A program made the position numbers and the translations under genes. A DNA stretch of 64,000 nt from Symbiodinium sp. CCMP2592 (lineage: Eukaryota; Sar; Dinophyceae; Suessiales; Symbiodiniaceae), in NCBI GenBank assembly GCA_905221615.1, contig CAJNDT010000968.1:62001-126000 (forward strand). The letters are read 5' to 3'. Each line of letters opens with the position of its first letter. The stretch's first letter is position 1. The notes under the pieces were generated by a model, which saw nothing but the letters and a program-made list of their open reading frames with translations, was not told where the DNA came from and made no database searches. Below, in pieces: positions 38,352 to 50,233 of this stretch.

Positions 38352-41321
38352 ATGGCTGCAGCATCCGCAGCACAGGAGCCGAGCTACGACTTGTCAAAGC
38401 CCGAATCTTTACTCTGCTTCCTCGAAGATGCCTGCATCCGCCTGGTGCGCCTCGAGTACCTGATCGAGCTCTCTGCCTCCGGGAGGCCGTTACCTCGCCG
38501 TCAAGAGGCAGAAAAGGAGACGACAAGCTCAGGGGCGCCGGCGCTGGTAGAGAGCAGCGAGCTCAAAGAAGTGGGGATTGACCCCCATACAGGCCACGTG
38601 TCTGTGATGCTCCGGCACCCAGAGCCCAGACGGGTCAAAGTCCACCTCGTCTCCATCAGCCACGTGTGGGAGAGCATGCAGCATCCGGATCCGTGGAGGT
38701 TCGGGGCTCGGGTGGGATAATTCTGGGACTGTGTTGTAGGGGGTAGATCTGCGCATCGCAGTGTGTTTAATGTCGCACCACCTTGTCTTGCTGCCCTTGC
38801 TGCGAGGTTCCAGCTGGATGCCATCGTGGAGGAGTTCCGTCCCCGACTGCTGGATTCAGTAGTTTGGATCTTCTACAACTTCGTTTCCTTGCACCAATAC
38901 ACCAGAAACGAAGAACAAGAGATGGTTTTCCGACGGGCGCTCCGCGACATTTTTGTCATGTACTCCCACGATGCCATGGAAGTTCATCGCATTGAGACGT
39001 TGACTCACCTAAAATGCGAGACGATGGGTGAGCTGGGCAGGCAAGCCCTCGAGCAGATGATGCAGCGCCACAGGGCGAGTCTGGTGATTTCCATTCCAGA
39101 CCGCAGTCGGGGCTACGTCGAGCAGGGGATCGAGCCAGCGGCGGCTTCGGAGACTTGCGTGACGCTGCGCATCCTTGTCTTCAAGCGCAGCCAACCCCGA
39201 ATACTTGCAGAAGCCACGGCTGCCGGTCCCGCGCACGCCGGGAATAAAACCAGTGCGAGTGGTCCGTTGGAGCCGCATGCGTCCGGAGGTGGCATGATCT
39301 CGAGCTTCCCACAGCCCATAGAGGCAGGTTCGGACCAGGTCAAGCAGGCCGTGAGCGTCCATTGCCTGGCAGGGTCCAGCTTTGAGCTGGAGGTCAACTC
39401 TGCCCAAACGGGGTGGGATGTGGCGGAACACATCGCAAGCAGAAGTGGCCGTCCTGCAGAGACACTCGTGCTGACATCCGGTGGTTGCGTCATCGATCAA
39501 CGCGAGCCGCTGCTGCGTCAAGTGCAGCACGGAGAGATCACGTACGTGGTGCAGAAGCTTGGCGCGGGTCGAGCCGCAAGAAGTTGGCAGCGCCTTCTCG
39601 ACGAGAAGACGTTGTCCGACACAGATGTTGCTGCCCTAAACGAAACCGTGTCATTCACGTGGAGCGTCAAGCAGAGCTTGAAGGGCATCCAACTACCCAG
39701 CAGCCTGCAGAGTTTGACCTTTGGCTACGAGTTCAACCGGACCTTGAAAGGCATCCAACTACCCAGCAGCCTGCAGACTTTGACGTTTGGTGACAGGTTC
39801 AACCAGAGCTTCGAGGGCATCCAACTACCCAGCAGCCTGCAGAGATTGACGTTTGGTGACAGGTTCAACCACAGCTTGCAGGGCATCCAACTGCCCAGCA
39901 GCCTGCAGACTTTAACGTTTGGTCAGGACTTCAACCAGAGCTTCGAGGGCATCCAGCTACCCAGCAGCCTGCAGAGCTTGACGTTTGGCAACGAGTTCAA
40001 CCAGAGCTTGGAGGGCATCCAACTACCCAGCAGCCTGCAGAGTTTGACGTTTGGCTACTACTTCAACCAGAGCCTGGAGGGCATCCAACTACCCAGCAGC
40101 CTGCAGAGTTTGACGGTTGGGTACTACTTCAACCAGAGCCTGGAGGGCATCCAACTACCCAGCAGCCTGCAGAGTTTGACGTTTGGCTACTACTTCAACC
40201 AGAGCTTCGAGGGCATCCAACTACCCAGCAGCTTGCAGAGTTTGAAGTTTGGTGCTAAGTTCAACCAGAGTTTGGAGGGCATCCAACTACCCAGCAACCT
40301 GCAGAGTTTGACGATTGGCGAGATCCTGGAGGGCGTCCAACTACCCAGCAGCCTGCAGAGTTTGACGTTTGGCTACAATTTCAACCGGATCTTGGAGGGC
40401 ATCCAGCTACCCAGCCGCCTGCAGAGTTTGACGTTTGGCCACTACTTCAACCAGAGCCTGGAGGACATCCAACTACCCAGCAGCCTGCAGAGTTTGACGT
40501 TTGGCTACGAGTTCAACCAGAGTTTGGAGGGCATCCAACTACCCAGCAGCCTGCAGAGTTTGACGTTTGGTGCTATGTTCAACCAGAGTTTGGAGGGCAT
40601 CCAGCTACCCAGCAGCCTGCAGAGTTTGACGTTCGACGCCATGTTCGACCAGAGCCTGGAGGGCATCCAGCTACCCAGCAGTCTGCAGAGGTTGACGTTT
40701 GGCAGCAAGTTCAACCAGAGATTGGAGGGCTTCCAACTACCCAGCAGCCTGCAGAGTTTGACGTTCGGCAACAGCTTCAACCAGAGATTTCAGGGCATCT
40801 AGCTACCCAGCCGCCTGCAGAGATTGACATTGGGCAGAGACTTCAATCAGAGCTTGGATGGCATCCAACTACCCAGCAGCCTGCAGAGTTTGACGTTTGG
40901 GCACAACTTCAACCAGAGCCTGGAGGACATCCAACTACCCAGCAGCCTGCAAAGTTTGACGTTTGGCTAGGACTTCAACCAGAGTTTGGAGGGCATCCAA
41001 CTACCCAGAAGCCTTCAGAGTTTGACGTTTGGTGGCAGGTTCAACCAGATCCTGGAGGGCATCCAACTACCCAGCAGCCTGCAGAGTTTGATTTTTGGCT
41101 ACTTCTTCAAGCAGAGCCTGGAGGGCATCCAACTACCCAGCAGCCTGCAGAGTTTGACGTTTGGCAGAGACTTCAACCAGAGCTTGGATGGCACCCACCT
41201 ACCCAGCAGCCTGCAGAGTTTGACGTTTGGCGAGGACTTCAATCAGAGCTTGGAGGGCATCCAACTACCCAGCAGTTTGAAGACTTTGACTTCACGCATG
41301 TTCTCCGTAGGCAGCTTGTGA
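38352..41321 (+). pseudogene. FNIP-repeat gene B, decayed copy
   Basis: Exon 38352-38711, 96-bp intron 38712-38807 (GTGGGATAATTC donor), exon from 38808. Compared with C it lacks 567 bp (189 codons, in frame) at 39005, removing the PYxxRGWC part. The ubiquitin-like domain is kept. The FNIP array has 25 units, unit 10 being shortened, and is interrupted by in-frame TAG codons at 40800 and 40968. After them the same frame continues to the normal C-terminus FSVGSL at 41321. Either a pseudogene or a truncated 18-repeat protein. The part from 39006 to about 39660 is almost identical to gene C 46935-47590, while other parts differ more, suggesting gene conversion. Confidence 0.8.
39663..41285 (+). 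repeat. 66-bp FNIP array of gene B (25 units)
   Basis: Units share the FNQSLEGIQLPSSLQSLTFG core. Three successive units end in GYY, so local homogenisation is visible. Confidence 0.88.
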
Positions 41322-42300
41322 GCCATGATGTGTTGAGCAGAAAGCAGTAGATGTCATGCACAGAAGTGCTTTTCTGCACCTGTTGGTGTCCAGTACTTGC
41401 GTTTCGTTCTTGTGCTTCCTTGCTGCCATCCCAGCATTTCCACCAACAGGTGGCGGGAAAAGGACTCAAACCCCTTTTAGAACTCTGGACCTTCAGCGAA
41501 GCTCAAAGCCTTGCGGAAGGCCCTTCTGCCGACAACGTCCTGGCATCGAACCTTGACCCTCCGAAAGCCCGACTACTGTGTTCAGGAGCTCGAGGACAAT
41601 GTCTGGTGGGAGTCACACTTGGCTCGCAAAGGAATCCCACTTGTGTCCCTGCGCCGTGGTCGCAACTGGTCACTCAGCACTCAACCCCAACCACCACAAC
41701 CCTAAGCTTTAACCCCCAACTCAACCCAAGTTAAAGTGTTAAACCCTCAAGACCTAAACCTGAGCCCCTTAATCTAAAACCCTAAACCTCGAAGCCTTCA
41801 ACCGTTGACCCTAAACCCCAAAATCCCAAAGCCCAAAAGCCTAACCCAAAACTACCGTAAAGCCACACAAGTCCCGAAGCCAACACCTGGGAATCTTGAA
41901 GTTACTGCTCCGCCGGGCAATCCAAGACCAAACCCGGGGGGGTCTCCGAGGACCTCTCTGAGTGTTTGGGGTTTGGGGCTTCGTGGGGGTCTTTATGGGC
42001 CATGTCAGTTTTCGAAAATTACGGGGTACCGTATTTTGGGGCCCTGGTATATAATAAGGATCCCACTAACTATTTAGGGGACCCTATTTTTTGGGTCCCT
42101 GATCTTCGGAACCTCCCTACTTATGAGTCATAAGTATGAGGGCGACAAGCCTAAAAAGACTCACCAAGACAAGGTCTTTCAAAGCTGCTTGTACGAAAAA
42201 AGCTTTGTGAAAGATCTCCACGCCGACTTAGCCAAGCCAGGCAAACCCTTAGCCCACAACCCCAAAGCCTGAACTCTGCAGAGCTCCCCAGAAAAAGGCG
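41322..42300. other. 3' flank of gene B with island a copy and foldback
   Basis: Homologous to 25298-26590. Holds the island a copy 41577-41669 and an inverted, degenerate copy (about 42006-42122) of the foldback element at 1944-2040. Confidence 0.55.
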
Positions 42301-45300
42301 CAGCTGGAATCGAAGACCGTGGCAGACTTGGCCTTCGGGGCTGGGGCGCTCAGGCGCTCAGACGGAGTTTTCGGGTGCAGACTTGGGGCCGCGTGCTTCG
42401 AGTTTTTTGAAGGGTCTTAGGGCTCAGGGTTTCGGGTGCATTCGGGTTCAGAGTTTGCGATTTAGGGTTGAAGGTTTGGGTCCTATAGGGTTACAGGTTT
42501 GGGTTTAGTTTGTCGTATGGTTTGCGACATGTCCTCATAACAGCTGTACGGCGGCTCTACACGGTTTTACAAGGTTTGTTTTCATAATGGTTCTGATGAG
42601 GGTGTTCTGCGTTTTTTCAGGCTTGTATAAGGGTTATCCAACATAGATTCTTTGAAGGGTCGTACAAGGTTTTTCTTTTTGTCGTAGCGGTTCTGTGAGG
42701 GTTTTATTGGCGGTACACAGTGTTGCACATTTTCGTGATGTTTGGTGATGGTTCTGGAGGGGTCTTTCATAAGGGTTCTGGAAGCGTTTTGAGTTCATAG
42801 TCGGGCAACTTCCAAGGACCTCCGAGTCGTAGGAGGGCTGAGCCACATCACACGAATGCAAACTGAAGATGCAGCAAGGGACAGCTCGGTGCCCTGGTCT
42901 CTAACGCACGATTGAAAGGGGTTTGGGGTTTAGGGTTCAGGGGTTCAGGGGCTTGGTGTTTTCAGGGTTTGCGGGTGCTGGGACTTCAGGGTTTGGTGTT
43001 CGGGGGGTTGGTTTCGAGTTTATAGATCTTGGGATTGCACATGCTACGTGTATGCGTTTCTCTTGCGGTGGTAAACCTAATCACACAACACCATGGTAAA
43101 CTTAAGCGGATGATAGCTCAAAGTGGTACACTATTGTGATTTAAGAAGGCTTTGGGTAATCAAGATCTCAAGAAGGCTTTAGGGTATGTTCGACCATGGT
43201 GGAACACTGATGTATTGGGAGGAGTTTCTGGGGCTTTCGGTGAGTCTGTCAGCATGGCTCTTGTGGGTGAGTCGTTTTTGAAGACGGATAACTCAAGACC
43301 CCGGAGGGACGCAACCTCCGAGCCAAAGCCTCGAAGCCGAGTTTCTAAACTTCTTGAAGTGTCAAGTTCCAACGCATGACCGGAGATCGCAAGAGGCGGC
43401 CTGGTTGCGTCGCTTCACCACGAGCCCAGAAGGATGTGGCGTGAGGAGGCCCAGCCGGGCTTAAGGCTAGTAGAGGGGCCTTGATCATGAGACTCCGGTT
43501 CCCTTGAAGGTCCTTTTAGAGGATTCAGAAGTGCTTCATGCAGGTTCTTGCCACCCATCAGCCGCATCAATGAGCCCAATGAACCCGTCATCATGAAGCC
43601 TTGCACCCCAAACCTTGCACCTTCATCCCTGCACCCTCAACCCTACACCCCTTACACTCTCATCCATGAGCCCTGTAAGCCCTAACAACAAGTACAAGCA
43701 AAAAAGGCATAAGCCTTAAACAGGAGGAACAAGGTGTTATCAAAAGGCCAGAATTCTAAGCCCTAAACCCCAACGCCCAAGCCCTCAACCCTAAACCTAG
43801 GACCGGACCAAGGGTTTACATCTTAAACCTAAACCTATGGCCTACATCCTGAGCCCTAAAGCATAAGCCGTAAAGCCCAAGTCCTAAACTTAATCTCAGG
43901 GCGTCACCTTCAACCCGCTGCTGCTTCGCTGCGGAGAGCCAATCCCTCCGGGCTACCCCAAACACAAACGTTGAACCCGCCCTGACACTCGAAGCTTGCG
44001 AAGGCCCGAAGCTCTGAACCCCCGCAGCCTGGGGCTCCAGGCACGACCGCCGGGGCATGTGTGCCGTTGCGAATCTGCACCTTGGGCTGCGAGTCTTTGC
44101 TGCCTAAGTTTTCTCCGGTTATAGGAAGCCTTAGTCTGAAAAGTTTCGATCTTGTTCCCAAGCTCTCAGAGCCATCGCTATTGATTCCAACCCTGTCGCA
44201 CCATCCAAACTGCGACCGCCTGCGAACCCTACACCCTGGAATCCGAGTGTCCTTGTTCGGAAGGCCGCAAAGCCCAACGCCCTGAAGCCAAGAAACACCG
44301 GAAGATGATGTTTATATCATCAAAGCACCCCAGAGCCTGAATCTACTCGGGCACGACGCTGCAAAGCCCTACAGCATCCCAAAATTTAAAAGCCAACATG
44401 CACAAGCAATGGGAAATTAGAGGGATGGGGGTCGAAGGAAGGTAGACAAACCCCTCCCCCTCCTGATCCACCCTCCAAAGTCCGCAAAGCCTCTTAAGCG
44501 CCCGAATACCAAACCCGACATCCGAAAAACCTCCTGCCCCAGGATTCGACAACCTTGTGGAATCCTGGGCCATCGTCGTTTTATTGACCAATGGAGACTC
44601 GGAGATCGAATCGAAGGAGGGAAGGGTTTTGTGGGGGGTTTACGGTTTTGGGGTTTACGGTTTAGGGCTTAAGGTGAAGGGTTAACGCCCACGGCCTGAA
44701 ACGGGTGCAGTCCGAAGATTCGAAATTTAATCCCTGAACCCCGGTTTCGGACTACGGTTTGGGATTTAGGGCTTGGAGCTTAGGGTTTTAAGGCAAAGGT
44801 TGTGGCTATAAGTTGTCATGCATATTTTGGACCGCTGATAACTAAAGCCTGTCGCCTTGAATGCAAGTTGTACTGGGGATTCTAAAATCAGGGCCTTTAT
44901 GGAAAGGGCATTGTGTCCTATTCGCGGGATAGAGCAGTCCGAACCCACCGTGTTTCGGTCATGAAGCCTCCCATCTGAAAGGAAGGAACCCCCTTAAGCA
45001 CTAGGCCTGCTCAGATGTTGCCCTGAACCCCCTATAAACCCTGAACCCAAGCCCTAAGCAATCAACCCGTTAAAGACCGATTTCACTTACGTATAGGTCT
45101 TCCATCCAGGACCTGCGGGCTTTCGGAGCTTAGGAAGCTGAAGCAGATGGGAGAGAACACTTTGGGTTTAGGGGTTTGGCATCGGTCCCACTACGACGAC
45201 TTCTCCCGTAGCCCTTGATGTGCTTCAAACTCCTAATCGGCCTGCGCGCGAATACTCAAACAGGCTAGAATCCTTTACAAAGGTTGAGAGCCTGCACGGC

Positions 45301-45367
45301 CTAAAGCCAAGACTCTCACCCCTAGTTCCCCCGGATCCTCCACAACCAGCCAACGGCGTGCCCGCAG
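42301..45367. other. Spacer between genes B and C
   Basis: Begins with the island b copy (42301-42351). Islands c-n are missing here, so this spacer is a shortened version of the 11-kb blocks. 42960-43560 resembles 36700-37400, and from 44030 it matches the DNA upstream of gene A. No intact gene seen. Confidence 0.5.
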
Positions 45368-45423
45368 GATGTTCGACTTCGCTGCGGCCGTGCGTGCGCT
45401 GCAACGGGCGCTGCCATCCCAAG
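45368..45423 (+). CDS. 56-bp candidate first exon of FNIP gene C
   Basis: GCAG|GATGTTC to CCCAAG|GCCTC; reads MFDFAAAVRALQRALPSQ. See the copy before gene A. Confidence 0.45.
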
Positions 45424-45712
45424 GCCTCATCATCATTGCTACGATTAAGAGAATTCCTCCTATGAAAAGAATATTGCTTCTTCTTACCATGTCTACTATT
45501 GCGTTATTCCGAGCATTTTCTACAGCGGCTGAGGCTGAGGGTTACGGAAGTTCAGGTTCGAAATGATGTTTCTTCAGCTCCGAATCTGGAGGTGCAAGCA
45601 TTGAGCCTTACACCCTGACTTAATTTGACATGATGCACGTTTTTCACGCAGATGTTTCTGATCCAGCCAGAAAGACAGTCCAGCCAAGTTCTTTAGATTC
45701 GCCGCAAACGCC

Positions 45713-48700
45713 ATGGCTTCATCATCCGCAGCCGAGGAGACGAGCTACGACTTGTCTGTGCCGGAAGCTCTACTCAGCTTCCTCGAAGATGCCGGCATCC
45801 GCCTGGTGCGCCTCGAGTACCTGGTCGAGCTCTCTGCCTCCGGCAGGCCTTTGCCGCGCCGTCAAGAGGCGGAGAAGGAGAAGACGAGCTCAGGGGCGCC
45901 GGCGCTGGTAGAGAGCAGCGAGCTCAAAGAAGTGAGGATTGACCCCAACACAGCCCACATGTCTGTGATGCTCCGGCACCCAGTTCCCAGACGGGTGCAA
46001 GTCCACCTCGTCTCCATCAGCCACATGTGGGAGAGCATGCAGCATCCGGATCCGTGGAGGTTCGGGGTTCGGGTGGGATAATTCCGGGACTGTGTTGTAG
46101 GGGGTAGATCTGCTCATCGCAGTGTGTTTCATGTCGCACCACCTTGTCTTGCTGCCCTTGCTGCGAGGTTCCAGCTGGATGCCATCGTGGAGGAGTTCCG
46201 TCCCCGACTCCTGGATTCAGTAGTTTGGATCTTCTACGACTTCGTTTCCTTGCACCAATACACCAGAAACGAAGAACAAGAGATGCTTTTCCGACGGGCG
46301 CTCCGCGACATTTTTGTCATGTACTCCCACGATGCCATGGAAGTTCATCGCATTGAGACATTGACTCCGGAGAGCGTGCGAGAAAGGTGCGCGGCAGCGC
46401 ACGGATCCAAGATCTTCGTTTACTGGAAGGAGGAGCAGAAGATGATGGATGTACACATCTCTCAGCTCAAGTGGAACGAGACGCCCTACGAGGAACGGGG
46501 CTGGTGCCGGTCCGAGAAGGAGTGGTCTGCGTTGCGGACTTGGATGAAGGGCGAGAATCCGGTGCCGCTCCCACCATCCATGTTCCGTGCACGGATGCAG
46601 CAGCTGAAGTTTACACACAGGGAGGACTCGGAGAAGGTCTTCAAGCTCCAGGCGAAGGTCTTCCACCAGAAGGCCGAGTCCACCACCAATCTCCTCATCG
46701 AAAACCTGGATGACGACAAGATCGCCGTTCTGGCTGCAGCTCTGCCTTTCTACACCAAGCTCAAAGAGCTCGTGGTCATGGGAAGCCCGAAGAATGCTTG
46801 GAAGGCGGCTTTGGGAGTGGTGGAATCCGGTGCCTGCAGTATCGAGATCGCTTGCGAGAATGTGCGAGACGAAGATGCGATAGCTTTTGCGGCCGACTTG
46901 TCCAAGGAGAACTGCAATCACTTAGAACAGCTGCACCTAAAATGCGAGACGATGGGTGAGCTGGGCAGGCAAGCCCTCGAGCAGATGATGCAGCGCCACA
47001 GGGCGAGTCTGGTGATTTCCATTCCAGACCGCAGTCGGGGCTACGTCGAGCAGGGGATCGAGCCAGCGGCGGCTTCGGAGACTTGCGTGACGCTGCGCAT
47101 CCTTGTCTTCAAGCGCAGCCAACCCCGAATACTTGCAGAAGCCACGGCTGCCGGTCCCGCGCACGCCGGGAATAAAACCAGTGCGAGTGGTCCGTTGGAG
47201 CCGCATGCGTCCGGAGGTGGCATGATCTCGAGCTTCCCACAGCCCATAGAGGCAGGTTCGGACCAGGTCAAGCAGGCCGTGAGCGTCCATTGCCTGGCAG
47301 GGTCCAGCTTTGAGCTGGAGGTCAACTCTGCCCAAACGGGGTGGGATGTGGCGGAACACATCGCAAGCAGAAGTGGCCGTCCTGCAGAGACACTCGTGCT
47401 GACATCCGGTGGTTGCGTCATCGATCAACGCGAGCCGCTGCTGCGTCAAGTGCAGCACGGCGAGATCACGTACGTGGTGCAGAAGCTTGGCGCGGGTCGA
47501 GCCGCAAGAAGTTGGCAGCGCCTTCTCGACGAGAAGACATTGTCCGACACAGATGTTGCTGCCCTAAACGAAACCGTGTCACTCACGTGGAGCGTCAAGC
47601 AGAGCTTGAAGGGCATCCAACTTCCCAGCAGCCTGCAGAGTTTGACGTTTGGCAAGGAGTTCAACCAGAGCCTTGAGGGCATCCAACTACCCAGCAGCCT
47701 ACAGAGTTTGACGTTTGGTGAATGGTTCAACCAGAGCCTGGATGGCATCCAACTACCCAGCAGCCTGCAGAGTTTGACGTTTGGCTTGAATTTCAATCAG
47801 AGCCTGGAGGGCATCCAACTACCCAGCAGCCTGCAGAGCTTGACGTTTGGCCAAAAGTTCAACCAGAGCCTGGAGGGCATCCAACTACCCAGCAGCCTGC
47901 AGAGCTTGACGTTTGGCAACCAGTTCAACCAAAGCATGGAGGGCATCCAACTACCCAGCAGCCTGCAGAGTTTGACGTTCGGCGACAGGTTCAACCAGAG
48001 ATTGCAGCGCATCCAACTACCTAGCAGCCTGCAGAGTTTGAGGTTTGGCTACAGCTTCAACCGGAGCCTGGAGGGCATCCAACTTCCCAGCAGCCTGCAG
48101 AGTTTGACGTTTGGCAGCGAGTTCAACCAGAGCCCTGAGGGCATCCAACTACCCAGCAGCCTGCAGAGTTTGACGTTTGGCTTCATGTTCAACCACAGCT
48201 TGGAGGGCATCCAACTACCCAGCAACCTTCAGAGTGTAACGTTTGGTGGCCAGTTCATCCAGAGCCTGGAGGGCATCCAACTACCCAGCAGCCTGCAGAG
48301 TTTGACGTTTGGCGACAGGTTCAACCAGAGCTTGGCGGGTATTCAGCTACCCGGCAGCCTTCAGAGTGTAACGTTTGGTGGCCAGTTCAACCAGAGCCTG
48401 GCGGGCATCCAACTACCCACCAGCCTGCAGAGTTTGAGGTTTGGCTACAGCTTCAACCGGAGCCTGGAGGGCATCCAACTTCCCAGCAGCCTGCAGAGTT
48501 TGACGTTTGGCGACGAGTTCAACCAGAGCTTGGATGGCATCCAACTACCCAGCAGCCTGCAGAGTTTGACGTTTGGCTTGAATTTCAATCAGAGCCTGGA
48601 GGGCATCCAACTACCCAGCAGCCTGCAGAGCTTGACGTTTGCAGCCTGCAGAGCTTGACGTTTGGCCAAAAGTTCAACCAGAGCCTGGAGGGCATCCAAC

Positions 48701-49284
48701 TACCCAGCAGCCTGCAGAGCTTGACGTTTGGCTTCATGTTCAACCACAGCTTGGAGGGCATCCAACTACCCAGCAGCCTGCAGAGTTTGAGGTTTGGCTA
48801 CAGCTTCAACCGGAGCCTGGAGGGCATCCAACTTCCCAGCAGCCTGCAGAGTTTGACGTTTGGCAGCGAGTTCAACCAGAGCCCTGAGGGCATCCAACTT
48901 CCCAGCAGCCTGCAGAGTTTGACGTTTGGCAAGGAGTTCAACCAGAGCCTTGAGGGCATCCAACTACCCAGCAGCCTACAGAGTTTGACGTTTGGTGAAT
49001 GGTTTAACCAGAGCCTGGAGGGCATCCAACTACCCAGCAGCCTGCAGAGTTTGACGTTTGGCGACAGGTTCAACCAGAGCTTGGCGGGTATTCAGCTACC
49101 CGGCAGCCTTCAGAGTGTAACGTTTGGTGGCCAGTTCAACCAGAGCCTGGAGGGCATCCAACTTTCCAGCAGCCTGCAGAGTTTGACGTTCGGCAAGGAG
49201 TTCAACCAGAGTTTGGAGGGCATCCAACTTCCCTACAATTTGAAGAGTTTCACTTCACATGAGTTGTGCGTAGGCAGCTGGTGA
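45713..49284 (+). pseudogene. FNIP-repeat gene C, frameshifted in the repeat array
   Basis: Exon 45713-46072, 96-bp intron 46073-46168, exon from 46169. The WIFYDFVSLHQY/PYEERGWC domain and ubiquitin-like domain are intact. A perfect 23-bp tandem duplication (48619-48641 and 48642-48664) shifts the frame, so the ORF stops at 48658 after about 16 repeats. The remaining nine repeats continue in another frame to 49284 and keep the conserved tail. It may still give a shortened protein. Higher-order repeats are clear: the unit order FM, YS, SE, KE, EW, DR, GQ reuses units from the first half. Confidence 0.8.
47586..49245 (+). repeat. 66-bp FNIP array of gene C (about 25 units)
   Basis: Contains copied multi-unit blocks (e.g. 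LN followed by QK, occurring twice) and the 23-bp slip duplication. Confidence 0.88.
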
Positions 49285-50233
49285 TCCATAATGTGTTAGA
49301 CAGAAAGCAGCTGATGTCATCCGCAGAAGTGCTTTCCTGCACCTGTTGGTATCAAGCACACCCTAAACCCCCAGAGAGCTCTGGACCTCCAGCGAAGCCC
49401 GAAGCCTCGCGGGAGGTCCTTCTGCTGACTACATCCTCGCATCGTGCATGATCGAGGATGCTCGGCCTCCCCATCGGGTTTGTATATTTCAGCCTTGGCC
49501 CTAGCCCAAGCCCAAGATCTCAGACTATCGATGAGCATCGTCAATACTTTAGAAAGTGCAGTATCGCCTGTAGTTCTACGGTTCCATCAGGCCGTTGAGG
49601 CTTGGGTATTGAAGATTGGTGCCAGGAAGATGCAGGATGCTGGATCTCCGAGTGAACTAGGATTATCCCTTCATCAAAGTCGCCGAATCGAGGCACCTTC
49701 CGTAATGGCCACTGTATGGCAACCTCGTTTACACCACTTCCCTCTTGACTGTGAGCCCAATTAGTTGAATTCTGATCTTGAAACCTTAATTCCAACCCTA
49801 GAAACTTGACCCTCTAAACCCGGCCATTGTGTTCGGGAGTTCGAGGACAATGTCTGGTGGGACTCCCACTTGGCTCGCAAGGGCGTCCCATGCGTGTTCC
49901 TGCGCCATGATCGCAACTGATCCTCTCTCGGCCGTGAAACGTCCCGGACAAGACCGGATTCCACTACTACCACTTCGACCACCACGATCCGCGCAGCACC
50001 GCCTGCCGGCCCTCTGATTCAGCCTCTTCTTTCATGGGGATCTCTTTGTATCGGAAGCTCGTTCATGATATAATTTCAGATTCTACTCCGGCAGCTCTCC
50101 CCAAACCCCAAAGCCTCAAAAATCCAAAGATGCTCACGCACCTAAATCCGAAGCCCTGAACCCCTAAATCTTTAGCCCTTAAACCCAAAGCCGAAACTCT
50201 ACACCCCCTTCAACCCATAAGCCCTTCAATATC
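49285..50233. other. 3' flank of gene C with islands a and c
   Basis: Homologous to 25298-25980, then joined directly to island c (49947). Island b is lost by deletion. Confidence 0.5.

Larger units (their letters stand above)
20360..43990 (+). repeat. Superunit 1 of a tandem segmental duplication (genes A and B)
   Basis: The order is upstream block, FNIP gene A, exon islands, FNIP gene B, short spacer. The same order recurs from about 44030 to the window end (C and D) with an offset near 22.7-23.8 kb. Long tracts are almost identical, e.g. 28500-29500 with 51170-52170 and 32160-32960 with 54820-55590. Confidence 0.85.
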
